64,000 nucleotides of DNA, taken from positions 558,001-622,000 of the forward strand of contig JAHBUC010000002.1 in NCBI GenBank assembly GCA_019638275.1. The letters run 5' to 3'. The position numbers were made by a program, and so were the translations under genes. Position 1 is the first letter of the stretch; each line of letters opens with the position of its first letter. This document shows positions 52,801 through 62,731 of the stretch, piece by piece. This DNA comes from Cyclobacteriaceae bacterium (GTDB lineage: Bacteria; Bacteroidota; Bacteroidia; Cytophagales; Cyclobacteriaceae). Under the pieces are notes generated by a model that was not told the DNA's origin, did not search any database, and worked only from the letters and a program-made list of their open reading frames with translations.

Positions 52801-53340
52801 ATGAATCAGGCAAAATCAAATTCATTGGATGTTATTTTTCAGGTAAATGAACTCGCCTGGGCATTATACAATTCAAATCCAGCTAACGAAATGAAAACAA
52901 TGGCCAGCAAAGATGATGTTACCCTATTGGTAGGTAACCTCAACAAACATGGTGTTCGGTTTATCCTTATTGGTGGATTTGCGATGGCTTTTCATGGGCA
53001 TGTGCGGGCAACGAATGATATTGATTTTTGGATAGAGAACACTCCGGAGAATATGGATAAATTGCGTCAAGCGTTGTTGGACAGTGGCGTTGCGGAAGCA
53101 CAAATCATGCGTAATACGATGCAGTTGGTAGGCGGGTTCACGGTGTTCAACTTAATGGAAACCGGATTTCAAATTGACTTAATGCATAACCTTAAAGCAT
53201 TCAAGGAAATTGATTTTAATCAGTGCTATGCACGTGTGCAGATGGCTAACTACAATGGTGTTGATATTCCTGTACTTAATGCTGAAGATTTACTGAAAGA
53301 GAAGCGCGAGATGCGGGAGGAGTATCAAGTCAATTTTTAA
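52801..53340 (+). CDS. small nucleotidyltransferase (DUF6036-like)
   Basis: 179 residues. The nucleotidyltransferase signature is LIGGFAMAFHG followed by RATNDIDFWIE. A later Met start (MASKDDVTLL) is possible. The end, LLKEKREMREEYQVNF, is shorter than family members as I remember them, where a Lys-Asp block follows; so the C-terminus may be truncated. It could be a toxin-antitoxin or tRNA-modifying relative. It belongs to a short accessory stretch with the next gene. Confidence 0.65.
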   Translation: MNQAKSNSLDVIFQVNELAWALYNSNPANEMKTMASKDDVTLLVGNLNKHGVRFILIGGFAMAFHGHVRATNDIDFWIENTPENMDKLRQALLDSGVAEAQIMRNTMQLVGGFTVFNLMETGFQIDLMHNLKAFKEIDFNQCYARVQMANYNGVDIPVLNAEDLLKEKREMREEYQVNF

Positions 53341-53350
53341 TCGATCCTGT

Positions 53351-54205
53351 GTGAAAGGTTGTGTAAACTATATTATTCTGATTTTAATTCTATCTCGGAT
53401 TCATGCGGGTGCGCAACAGATGTTTCCATATCATTTAGATAATAATTTACAATGGAGTGCGTATGAGAAAATGGCTTCATTTGAAGAAAAACGATCTGTA
53501 GTAAATCAATTACAAGAAGCAGGGCTTTTTATGGAGCATTATCCAAGCTTAAATGAAATGATCAAAGGAATTCATTTTATTGATTTTAATGGAGATTCAA
53601 AAAATGAAATTGTTTACAATGGGAGTTACCCTGGGGAAGGCACTTTACTATTGATTTTTATGCAAACGGATGATTCATGGGCACGAATTTTTTCGACAAT
53701 GGGAGAAATAATAAGGTTAAACTATAACTCAGGAATCATTTATTCTCTGGACGTATCTGAGCCAGGTTGTTGCGCTGATCCAACCACAGTATTCAAAACG
53801 TACAGGGTAAGCACCGATAATCGAAAAATATTTATTGATAAAATTTTTGAAAGTAAAATACTAACAGGAACAGATATTCCGCACAAGTTTTTCCGAATAC
53901 CAACTGAGTTTGAGATTTTAAATGAAAAGTACTTTTTAAGAAGTGGCCCGGAGATTATGGATGAGCCTTTTGATGATTATCTGGAACAGTATGGGAATCA
54001 GATTGGGAAATTAAGCGCGGGTACTCAAGGTAGGGCACTTGGGGAGAGTACAGATTCTACCGGAAGAGTTTGGTGGTTTGTTGAAATATACCCAAGGTAT
54101 AAGATTGCAGATTGCGTATTTTATAGTGATGAGTATTATAAGGATTTTCACAAAACACATATTGTGGGCTGGATTAGTAGCAGATTTGTCAAAAAGCTTG
54201 ATTAA
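53351..54205 (+). CDS. secreted protein with SH3-like C-terminus
   Basis: 284 residues from a GTG. Signal peptide IILILILSRIHAGAQ. The middle part has an IDFNGDSKNEIVYNG repeat-like turn (FG-GAP-type, calcium-binding-like). The end (GKLSAGTQGRALGE...WWFVEIYP...HIVGWISSRFV) resembles a bacterial SH3 domain. The function is unknown. It follows the nucleotidyltransferase gene closely (10 bp). Confidence 0.55.
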   Translation: MKGCVNYIILILILSRIHAGAQQMFPYHLDNNLQWSAYEKMASFEEKRSVVNQLQEAGLFMEHYPSLNEMIKGIHFIDFNGDSKNEIVYNGSYPGEGTLLLIFMQTDDSWARIFSTMGEIIRLNYNSGIIYSLDVSEPGCCADPTTVFKTYRVSTDNRKIFIDKIFESKILTGTDIPHKFFRIPTEFEILNEKYFLRSGPEIMDEPFDDYLEQYGNQIGKLSAGTQGRALGESTDSTGRVWWFVEIYPRYKIADCVFYSDEYYKDFHKTHIVGWISSRFVKKLD

Positions 54206-54314
54206 AGCGAAGAAGTTTAGAAGGTCACTATAAATCGAAGGGTTGATATAATGTATTAATGTTAAAATTTGAAGATGAAATATCAACTCATTGTCAAATT
54301 TTCAAATTGAATTT

Positions 54315-55151
54315 ATGCACTACACCCGTCTCCAGGTAATCTGCAACTCCGACTTCTCGGAAATTCTCATGGCTGAAATAGCTGAAGTTGGGTTTGATAC
54401 ATTTATGGAAACGGAAACCGGGTTTGAAGCATTTGCTGAACAGAATCAGTACGACAAACAAAAGTTGCAGGAGATCAAAGATCGGTACACCGTACATACG
54501 CCAGTAGTTTTTTACATCGATCGGGTAGAAAAGAAAAACTGGAATGAAGAATGGGAAAGAAACTATGAACCCATTATGGTTGGAGATACCCTTATCGTTC
54601 GGGCTGAATTTCATCAACCGGAAAAGAAATACCCGATTGAACTCATCATCACTCCGAAAATGTCGTTCGGCACAGGACACCATCAAACCACGTACCTGAT
54701 GCTGAAGGCACAGCTTAACATGGATCATCAAAATAAAATAGTAATGGATGCTGGTACAGGAACAGCAGTGTTGGCCATTATGGCATCGAAGCGCGGAGCG
54801 AAAAAGATAGAAGCATTTGATATCGATAGCTGGAGTGTGGAGAACGGAAATGAAAACGCAGAGATAAATCAGTGTCCCAATATCTGCATCCGCCAGGGCA
54901 AAATTGATGAGCTTACTTTTGCAGAACCTTTCGACATCATACTGGCGAACATCAACAAGAACATATTATTAAGTGAAATGCATCACTATGCTGCACACCT
55001 TAAATCTGGCGGTCAATTATTATTGAGTGGCTTTTATGAAAGGGACATTGCTGACTTAACAGAAAGGGCTTCGGAGTTTAACTTGCATCCGGTAAGCTTG
55101 GATACCCGCGAGGACTGGGCCTGCCTGTTGCTCCAAAAGAACAATGGCTGA
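54315..55151 (+). CDS. prmA: ribosomal protein L11 methyltransferase
   Basis: 278 residues from MHYTRLQVIC. The N-terminal L11-recognition domain is followed by the SAM-binding MDAGTGTAVLAIMA motif, the acidic FDIDSWSVENG and the catalytic-site ILANINKNILL. PrmA trimethylates L11. The short N-terminal domain is typical of the phylum. It lies directly ahead of the giant secreted protein gene. Confidence 0.93.
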   Translation: MHYTRLQVICNSDFSEILMAEIAEVGFDTFMETETGFEAFAEQNQYDKQKLQEIKDRYTVHTPVVFYIDRVEKKNWNEEWERNYEPIMVGDTLIVRAEFHQPEKKYPIELIITPKMSFGTGHHQTTYLMLKAQLNMDHQNKIVMDAGTGTAVLAIMASKRGAKKIEAFDIDSWSVENGNENAEINQCPNICIRQGKIDELTFAEPFDIILANINKNILLSEMHHYAAHLKSGGQLLLSGFYERDIADLTERASEFNLHPVSLDTREDWACLLLQKNNG

Positions 55152-55249
55152 TTTTGTACAGAAAGTCGGGGAACAACGTTTTATCCTTTACAAACCGACC
55201 GTTTAGCTTTATTCGGCATTATTTGCGAATTTCGAAGGTTAAAGTTTCT

Positions 55250-58200
55250 GTGAAGAAAGCATCAACATACGTATTGGTAACCCTGCTGTTTTCAACGGTT
55301 TTGGCCTTTGGCCAGGCCGGAAAAAAACCAACAGTTACACTCAATTTCCCCGACAGCATTGGGTTTGCGTTGGAGAGTACCCGCAATACGGAGGCTATGG
55401 TTATTGGTGCCGCGTTGCCAATAGCCTGGAATAACCTGGGGCTCGACCACCAGCAGCGCATTCAGCGCCAGTTTTATTTAATGAAGCGAAAAGGGTACAA
55501 ATTACGCCCGCACTTTGTTCAGTACTTTGGGTCATTGGTGAATGCCGTGAGTGTTGAGGGCATTGACCCGCGCCAACTCGATAATTATTTGGGTGTAGTC
55601 GAGAAAGTGATTGAAAATTTCAAGCCGGATAAGGCGATCAAATTTCTCACCGCATCCAATACGTTCTTCAAGTATCACGCCCTGCATTTTGACAAATCGT
55701 ATCGGCTGTATGCGGTTGATGATGATTACACCTTTGAGTTTCTCGAGTACATTCCGCCACCCATTGACACAACAGCAGTAAGCGATACTTATGACGATTG
55801 GAGTGATTGGCCGGCAGAACCCGACAGTTCAAACATGCCGGAAATTACACCATATTGGATGACACAATCTCCGCCCCCCTATGTGGAAGGCCCGGTAATC
55901 CGGTTCAACAGGGTTTCATTGAATTTTGTAACACCATACGACTCGGTTACACTACGTAATACCAAAGGCATTTTTGCCTTAACCGAGAATTTGTTTGTTG
56001 GTGAAGAAGGTCGTTTCGGCTGGTCAGCGGCCGGGCTTAGCGATGAAGAAGTGTATTGCAACTTCAAGGAGTATAATTTTAATACAAAGAAACCGGAGCT
56101 CACCTCTTCGCTGGTAATGTTAAACTATACCGGAAAGACACCCGGACTAATACCCGGTACGTTTGAATTCAAATCATCTCCACGCAAGGATTCCGTGGCA
56201 TCGTCTTACCCGCGTTTTACATCCTATGAAGGCAACCTGAGGATTAACGGGTTGGGAACAGAGAACATGATTTACCAGGGAGGCTTCTCCCTTCAAGGCC
56301 CGGTGATAAAAAGCACCAACATGAATCGCGACCTGGCATCCCTTACGGTGCTGGATAGCATTCGCAACAAGAAGTTTCGGGCCAGATCAGCTGAGTTTGT
56401 TTTTAAGGATTCTATGGTTTTAGCCGACCGTTCGGTTTTCACTATTTATCAAGAGAATGATTCCATCAGCCACCGCTCCGTTCAAATGCGTTATGATTAT
56501 GCAAACGAGAAGCTGGTTGTGTTGAGTGAGAAGGGAAGTTTGCGTAACACACCGTTCACGGCAACTTTTTTCAACATGGATTTTTCTGCCAATATGATTC
56601 GTTGGGATCTGAAAGCAGATAGCCTGGATATTTATGCACAGTTGGGCAGCGGTCTGGCTCCTATGGTAGTAGAATCAATCGATTATTATGACCCCGAAGA
56701 TTACCGGCTTTCCAAAGGGGTTGGGTTCAACTTTCATCCGTTAGGAATTGTGGCCAGGTACTGCATTGAAAATAACACACGAGAAACGCATACCGGAGAT
56801 TTAGCTCAGCGGTATGGGCTTGACATTATTGCTGTACAAAAATCCATTGAGTTTCTGGCTTCAAAAGGTTTGGTAGAATATTGGCCAAACCGCGATCTGG
56901 TTATCGTGAAAGAAAAGACCATTACACAATACCTGTCATCAAAAGGCGAATCAGATTACGATAACCTGAAAGTACAATCAGTGGCTGGTTCGTATGCCAT
57001 GCTTGACATAAAGAAACCGGTTTATGCAAACGCCACAATCGATTTTGCCGATCGCAACATGGTGGTGCGTGGTGTAGAGGAGTTCAGCGTGAGTGACTCG
57101 TTGAATGTGGTGATCAAACCCGATAGCAGCGTAATCACCATTCTTCAAAACCGCGACATCAAGTTTAACGGAACCATTACAGCCGGAAACTTTGAAATTA
57201 CCGGGCATGACTTCACCTTTAAGTACGACAGTTTCTTCATCAACCTGACGCATATCGACTCCATTAATTTCTTTGCTATGGAGCGCAACGCACAGGGCCA
57301 GATGATCCGCAAGAAAATAAATAACTCCATGGTTGGGGCAGATTCACTGGCCGCAGCAGAAGGTGGACTGGGAGATCTTTCAAAATCATCAGGAACCCTA
57401 TTCATCAGCCGGCCGGATAATAAATCGGGCAGAAAGAAAATACCAAACTATCCGCGACTGGATGCAACAACGGGTGGCGTAATTTATTTCAATCGCCCTG
57501 AAGTGCTTAATGGTGTTTACGATCAGTCTATATTTTTTGCAATCCCTCCATTTAAGTTGGATAGTTTAAATGACGCTGATCCCACATCAATCAATTTCGA
57601 TGGTACGTTTGTTTCCAGTGGCATGTTCCCCAGCTTCAAGGAAAAACTTCACACCATGCCCGACAAATCGTTGGGCTTTGAACATATTGTGCCCAGGGGA
57701 GGCTATCAACTCTATAAAGGAGAGGGGAAATTGAACGGTGTAATTCGTCTTGACAATCGCGGAATACGATCGGTTGGAACGATCGATTATTTTGGAGCCA
57801 CGGTACGATCAAATGATTTCGTGTTTTATCCCGATTCGGTAGTGGCGCGTGGCGATCGTGCTTTCATTGAAGAAAAGCAATATGGTGCAGTAACGTTTCC
57901 GCAGGCCTCCATGCCCGATTATCAAATGCGCTGGTTGCCCAAACAAGATCAGATGCGCTTTCGTAACACACGCTCGCCATTTAACCTGTACGATTCCACC
58001 GCACAGTTAACCGGTCAGTTGATTGTTTCGAAAAACGGTGTAACCGGTGCCGGACGATTGGATACACGCGGTTCAGAGTTGCGTTCGCGCGAGATGTCAT
58101 TCAATGGAAAAGATTTTGGCGCACGCCATGCACGTTTCCGCGCCAAGTCGGCCGACCCGAACAAGCCATTGATTGACGGTACGGATGTGCGTGTAAAGTT

Positions 58201-60016
58201 TAACCTGACACAAAACTATGCCGACATCAGTCCGGAGATTGCCGGTGAAGCAGCCATTGATTTCCCATATGCGCAATTCAAAACCTCCATTCCCAATGCG
58301 CGGTGGGATTTAACGAATCAGAAAATCATTATGACTAAAGGCGAGAATGTTCCGCTTGAAGATTCATACTTCTACACCACCCGAAAAGATCTGGATTCAT
58401 TGAACTTCAATGCCGAAAGGGCTGAGTATGACCTCAAAACTCAGGAGTTGAAAGTGAGTGGCATTCCGTACATCATTGTTGCCGATGCCAAAATTACACC
58501 TGAGAATGGTGAAGTGTTGATTCTGGAAAACGCAAAAATCGGCACGCTGAAAAACACCACTATTGTTATTGATACATTGAATGGTTACCACAGGCTTACA
58601 GAAGGTGTAGTGGATGTTATTTCAAGAAAGGAATTTTTGGGTTACGCTACCTATCAGTACGTAAACTTTTTGAACGATACGTTTGCCATTAAAATGACTG
58701 ACTTTCATCTGGAGGAGGTAGCGCCAGTGCAGACCAGCAGACTTTTCGGTCGTAAGCAATCAACAGCAACCCAACAGACCGTTACCACAGGTTCGGTAGC
58801 CGAGCGCGATCACCTGGTATTGGGAGCCGGTATGTTTTATAAGGGTGAAATGATTATGTATGCCACAAAACCAGCACTTACACTAAGTGGCAGCATTAAA
58901 CTCGATATTAAAAAAATAAAAAACTATAACACCTGGATTCGTTACGAACAAACCGGTGATGAAACAGAAGTGCTCATTGATTTTGATAAAGCCTTGAATG
59001 AGGAAGGCAGAAAGGTTGATGCAGGATTGCACTTCTCAGCACTGGATAACTCACTCTACATTTCATTTTTGAATGAGAAGCTTGACGATGATGATGACTT
59101 CTTCATTCCCAGCGGAACGTTGTACTATGATGTGGAGAGTAAAGAATACCGGATTGAAGACCGCGAAAAAGCTGCAGGCAATAAGCTCTCCGGAAAAGTT
59201 TTTGCCTACAACGATGAAACAGCAGGCGTTCGCTTTGAGGGTCCGATTAAATTCTTCAATGGGTATAAAGATTTCGACATCACCGCCAGCGCCATCGGGC
59301 AAGGGAACATGGAGACAAATGAAATTAAAATGAACTCCCTGGTGATGGTAAATACAACCGCGGCTTCCACAGTTTTTGATATCATGGCGCGCGACTTGCA
59401 GAATGTTATTCAGAATGAAAGTGTGGATGAAGGGTTGGGAGACCCTACTGATTTGCTGTATAAGATAGCCGATATTATTGGCGAGCGTGCTGTGAAAGAT
59501 TATGAAACGCGCACAGCTCAGGGCCATGTTCCGTTGCCAACATACCCTGCGCTGGCTAAACCGCTAACGTTTTCAAATGTAAACCTGAAATGGTCAGCTG
59601 AAAATAAAGCGTTTTACAGCGAGGGCAGCCTCGGACTTTCAAACATTGGCCGCAACGATATTAACGGAGCCTTTGAAGGTTTTATGGAAATCAGAAAGGA
59701 TGAAGACGGACTGCCGGTATTCAACGTATTCTTCAAGGCCAATCCTGATTCGTGGTATTACTTTGGTTTTGAAGACAACCGGTTGCTGATGTATTCAGCC
59801 AATGAAATGTTCAATACAACCGTGGCCAAGCGCACAAATTCCGGAAAAGCAAAAATTGGCGAGATGGTTTTCATACCGGGTACTGAGGAAGAGGCGCTCG
59901 CATTTGTAAACGGTTTCAGAAAGAAATATTACGGAATTGAAGTTCCGTACAACCTGAGCGGAGGATCTGTGTTGAAAAAGAAAGAAGAGAAAAAGGATGA
60001 TGATGATGGATTTTAA
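55250..60016 (+). CDS. giant secreted beta-rich protein
   Basis: About 1,588 residues from a GTG that begins the signal peptide (KKASTYVLVTLLFSTVLAFGQ); a TTG 32 codons earlier, near the prmA stop, is also possible. The protein shows repeated short beta elements (GDRAFIEEKQYGAVTF, LNGVIRLDNRGIRS, LTGQLIVSKNGVTG) reminiscent of OstA/LptA/AsmA-like folds. Near residue 540 is a winged-helix-like segment (HTGDLAQRYGLDIIAVQKSIEFLASKGLVEYW). The C-terminus is KKKEEKKDDDDG. No family is recognised. Probable envelope structural or transport protein (inference). Confidence 0.65.
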   Translation: MKKASTYVLVTLLFSTVLAFGQAGKKPTVTLNFPDSIGFALESTRNTEAMVIGAALPIAWNNLGLDHQQRIQRQFYLMKRKGYKLRPHFVQYFGSLVNAVSVEGIDPRQLDNYLGVVEKVIENFKPDKAIKFLTASNTFFKYHALHFDKSYRLYAVDDDYTFEFLEYIPPPIDTTAVSDTYDDWSDWPAEPDSSNMPEITPYWMTQSPPPYVEGPVIRFNRVSLNFVTPYDSVTLRNTKGIFALTENLFVGEEGRFGWSAAGLSDEEVYCNFKEYNFNTKKPELTSSLVMLNYTGKTPGLIPGTFEFKSSPRKDSVASSYPRFTSYEGNLRINGLGTENMIYQGGFSLQGPVIKSTNMNRDLASLTVLDSIRNKKFRARSAEFVFKDSMVLADRSVFTIYQENDSISHRSVQMRYDYANEKLVVLSEKGSLRNTPFTATFFNMDFSANMIRWDLKADSLDIYAQLGSGLAPMVVESIDYYDPEDYRLSKGVGFNFHPLGIVARYCIENNTRETHTGDLAQRYGLDIIAVQKSIEFLASKGLVEYWPNRDLVIVKEKTITQYLSSKGESDYDNLKVQSVAGSYAMLDIKKPVYANATIDFADRNMVVRGVEEFSVSDSLNVVIKPDSSVITILQNRDIKFNGTITAGNFEITGHDFTFKYDSFFINLTHIDSINFFAMERNAQGQMIRKKINNSMVGADSLAAAEGGLGDLSKSSGTLFISRPDNKSGRKKIPNYPRLDATTGGVIYFNRPEVLNGVYDQSIFFAIPPFKLDSLNDADPTSINFDGTFVSSGMFPSFKEKLHTMPDKSLGFEHIVPRGGYQLYKGEGKLNGVIRLDNRGIRSVGTIDYFGATVRSNDFVFYPDSVVARGDRAFIEEKQYGAVTFPQASMPDYQMRWLPKQDQMRFRNTRSPFNLYDSTAQLTGQLIVSKNGVTGAGRLDTRGSELRSREMSFNGKDFGARHARFRAKSADPNKPLIDGTDVRVKFNLTQNYADISPEIAGEAAIDFPYAQFKTSIPNARWDLTNQKIIMTKGENVPLEDSYFYTTRKDLDSLNFNAERAEYDLKTQELKVSGIPYIIVADAKITPENGEVLILENAKIGTLKNTTIVIDTLNGYHRLTEGVVDVISRKEFLGYATYQYVNFLNDTFAIKMTDFHLEEVAPVQTSRLFGRKQSTATQQTVTTGSVAERDHLVLGAGMFYKGEMIMYATKPALTLSGSIKLDIKKIKNYNTWIRYEQTGDETEVLIDFDKALNEEGRKVDAGLHFSALDNSLYISFLNEKLDDDDDFFIPSGTLYYDVESKEYRIEDREKAAGNKLSGKVFAYNDETAGVRFEGPIKFFNGYKDFDITASAIGQGNMETNEIKMNSLVMVNTTAASTVFDIMARDLQNVIQNESVDEGLGDPTDLLYKIADIIGERAVKDYETRTAQGHVPLPTYPALAKPLTFSNVNLKWSAENKAFYSEGSLGLSNIGRNDINGAFEGFMEIRKDEDGLPVFNVFFKANPDSWYYFGFEDNRLLMYSANEMFNTTVAKRTNSGKAKIGEMVFIPGTEEEALAFVNGFRKKYYGIEVPYNLSGGSVLKKKEEKKDDDDGF

Positions 60017-60074
60017 TCCAGCTTTCTCCTCGATTTCCAAATAAAACTTAATTTCACGCTTCTAACTTATAACC

Positions 60075-61433
60075 ATGGTCAAGCAATACATTGATACCCA
60101 TCAGCAACGCTTTTTAAATGAGCTTTTTGAATTACTGCGTATTCCTTCAGTAAGTGCCGATAGCCGGCATAAGGGAGATGTACGTAAGGCAGCGGAATAC
60201 CTGGTGAACAAACTGCAGGAAGCCGGTGTAGATAAGGTTGAACTTTGCGAAACACCCGGCCACCCGATTGTATATGCAGAGAAAATTGTAAATCCTACGT
60301 TGCCTACTGTATTGGTTTATGGCCATTATGATGTGCAGCCGCCCGATCCGCTTGATTTATGGACTTCGCCACCGTTTGAGCCGGTGATCAAAGACGAAAA
60401 AATTTACGCGCGCGGCTCATGCGATGACAAGGGCCAGGTGTATATGCATGTAAAAGCATTTGAAGCCATGATGAAGCTGAATGCACTTACATGCAACATG
60501 AAGTTTATGATAGAGGGAGAGGAAGAAGTTGGCTCTGAACACCTGGATGTGTTTGTAAAAGAGAACAAGGAGAAATTAAAAGCAGATATTATTCTCATCT
60601 CAGATACAGCCATTATTTCGTTGGATCATCCATCCATTACAACGGGCTTACGCGGATTGAGTTATGTGGAGGTAGAAGTTACTGGCCCGAACCGTGACCT
60701 GCACTCCGGAGTTTACGGAGGAGCTGTTGCCAATCCGGTAAATGTGTTGAGCAAGATGATTGCCTCCATGCATGATGAACAAGGCCGTGTAACCATTCCT
60801 GGATTTTACGATAAAGTAGTTGAGTTAAGTGCAGCCGATCGCGAAGCAATTAACAAAGCACCTTTCAATCTTGATCATTACAAAAAGGAGTTGGGCATTG
60901 ATGACATACAAGGCGAGAAAGGGTACACTACATTAGAACGCACCGGCATCCGGCCAACGTTGGATGTAAACGGAATATGGGGAGGCTATACAGGTGAAGG
61001 TGCAAAAACCGTATTGCCTTCAAAGGCGTACGCAAAAATTTCCATGCGCCTGGTGCCTGATCAAAACAATACCGAAATCACCGAGTTATTCTCCAACTAT
61101 TTTACATCCATCGCACCCAAATCGGTAAAAATAAAAGTAACGCCTTTGCATGGCGGACAGCCTGGAGTTACACCAACCGATTCGGTGGCTTTCAAGGCTG
61201 CCAGTGCAGCGTTTGAGGAAGTGTGGGGCAAGAAGCCCATACCAACACGCGATGGCGGAAGCATTCCGATTGTGGCGCTGTTCAAAAAGGAGTTGGGCCT
61301 TGACACCGTATTGATGGGCTTTGGTTTGGATTCAGACGCCATTCATTCACCGAATGAGCATTACGGAGTGAAGAACTTTTTACTGGGTATCGAAACAATT
61401 GTTACCTTTTATAAGCATTTCGCAAAAGCATAA
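60075..61433 (+). CDS. M20 family dipeptidase
   Basis: 452 residues. Metal ligands: YGHYDVQPP (His), RGSCDDKGQ (bridging Asp), IEGEEEVGSE (Glu pair). Lid-domain DLHSGVYGG is also standard. The layout matches PepV/CNDP-type dipeptidases that hydrolyse dipeptides. No signal peptide, so cytosolic. Confidence 0.92.
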   Translation: MVKQYIDTHQQRFLNELFELLRIPSVSADSRHKGDVRKAAEYLVNKLQEAGVDKVELCETPGHPIVYAEKIVNPTLPTVLVYGHYDVQPPDPLDLWTSPPFEPVIKDEKIYARGSCDDKGQVYMHVKAFEAMMKLNALTCNMKFMIEGEEEVGSEHLDVFVKENKEKLKADIILISDTAIISLDHPSITTGLRGLSYVEVEVTGPNRDLHSGVYGGAVANPVNVLSKMIASMHDEQGRVTIPGFYDKVVELSAADREAINKAPFNLDHYKKELGIDDIQGEKGYTTLERTGIRPTLDVNGIWGGYTGEGAKTVLPSKAYAKISMRLVPDQNNTEITELFSNYFTSIAPKSVKIKVTPLHGGQPGVTPTDSVAFKAASAAFEEVWGKKPIPTRDGGSIPIVALFKKELGLDTVLMGFGLDSDAIHSPNEHYGVKNFLLGIETIVTFYKHFAKA

Positions 61434-61457
61434 GCGAATTCTTGAAACACGGTTGTC

Positions 61458-62534
61458 ATGTATTCAATGTCAATATTAAAATTGATTTCATCATTAGCCT
61501 GCATACTTTGCATGGTAATATTTCTGTTTGCCTGCAAAGAGGATGAGCCCCCAAAGTCAACCATAGTGTTTGATCAGGAACAGCATGATCGGTTTGGCCG
61601 ACTCTTTGTAACAGAGTCTAATGGAGGGCCATCATCATTACATCCTACATTATTAAATGGAGGTACAGGGGTAGCGTATGAAATTAAGCTCTTTTTAGAC
61701 AGACCAATGGCAGAAACTACAGTAATCCGGTTCTCCACTGCGGGCACAGCAACACGAAGTGAAGCCTCAGAGTTGGCTGACTTTGAGATTGAGCCTTCCG
61801 GTAATCTATTAACAATTGATAAAGGTGAACAAACGGCCTCGCTTTGGATTACGGTATTCGAAGATTACGAGCTTGAATACTTTGTATTAAACAATATTGC
61901 TTATTTAGTTGAGGGTATCACAATAACGTTAGAGGAAGTAGTAAGTGGCACTGGTATTATTGGAGCGGAGAAAACCTTTACGGTATTTATTACGGAAGAT
62001 GACCCGCTTGTGTTTTTGAGCTGGGATCCACTTGATGAGCCAGGTGAGGATCCGGGTGATGTCGATATGGATTTATTTTTATGGTTGGATGGGGAATTGC
62101 TAACATCATCGACTCAGGATGGGATTGCTTTTGAGGTGGCTACGTTCCCCGCGGGATTATCAGATGGCCAAATCGGACTAAGTTATACGTATTACAGTGG
62201 TTCATCTGACGATCTTGAATTCTACGTTGAAATTTTTAACCCAGGAGGAAATTTTGAAGGATTTTTTCCAAATAGAAGATTCTATGAAGAAAAATATAAT
62301 GCCAACAACAAGAATAAATATGATGAATCAGGTATCGCACCATTTATTGCACAAACAATGAGCAAAGTAGGTCTCGATTACTATAATGTTACCGGGATAA
62401 CAGTGAATGAGTCGGGTAGTCGTACCATGAAACAAAATCGATTCTTGGCCAAAGAATCTTACAGCAAATTCCCAGCTGTTCCAATGGATAAAATTGCGGT
62501 TAGTAAGCTTCGTTCTGCTATCATGAGCAACTAG
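61458..62534 (+). CDS. lipoprotein with Calx-beta-like domain
   Basis: 358 residues. Lipobox ending FLFAC. A beta-sandwich region (about 60-190, with ETTVIRFSTAGTATR...TITLEEVVSGTGIIG...FTVFITEDDP) resembles Calx-beta repeats. It is followed by an acidic stretch (EPGEDPGDVDMDLFLWLDG) that may bind calcium. The function is unknown. It has its own start 24 bp after the dipeptidase stop, so probably an operon. Confidence 0.6.
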   Translation: MYSMSILKLISSLACILCMVIFLFACKEDEPPKSTIVFDQEQHDRFGRLFVTESNGGPSSLHPTLLNGGTGVAYEIKLFLDRPMAETTVIRFSTAGTATRSEASELADFEIEPSGNLLTIDKGEQTASLWITVFEDYELEYFVLNNIAYLVEGITITLEEVVSGTGIIGAEKTFTVFITEDDPLVFLSWDPLDEPGEDPGDVDMDLFLWLDGELLTSSTQDGIAFEVATFPAGLSDGQIGLSYTYYSGSSDDLEFYVEIFNPGGNFEGFFPNRRFYEEKYNANNKNKYDESGIAPFIAQTMSKVGLDYYNVTGITVNESGSRTMKQNRFLAKESYSKFPAVPMDKIAVSKLRSAIMSN

Positions 62535-62731
62535 ATGGACCTTTTTTCTTCGCTATTACCCTTCACCAACTCAGTGTCACTCGTTGAGAAGTGAGATAAA
62601 CGTAAAAGCGGCAATTGTGGCCGGGGAAATGTCGACCTCTGGTCATAATTCCATAATTTTCACCGATACACAGCATTCTATCAACTATTTTGCGGTTGAA
62701 TGCGTTATCGTACCGTTCCAATATTGCAGTT

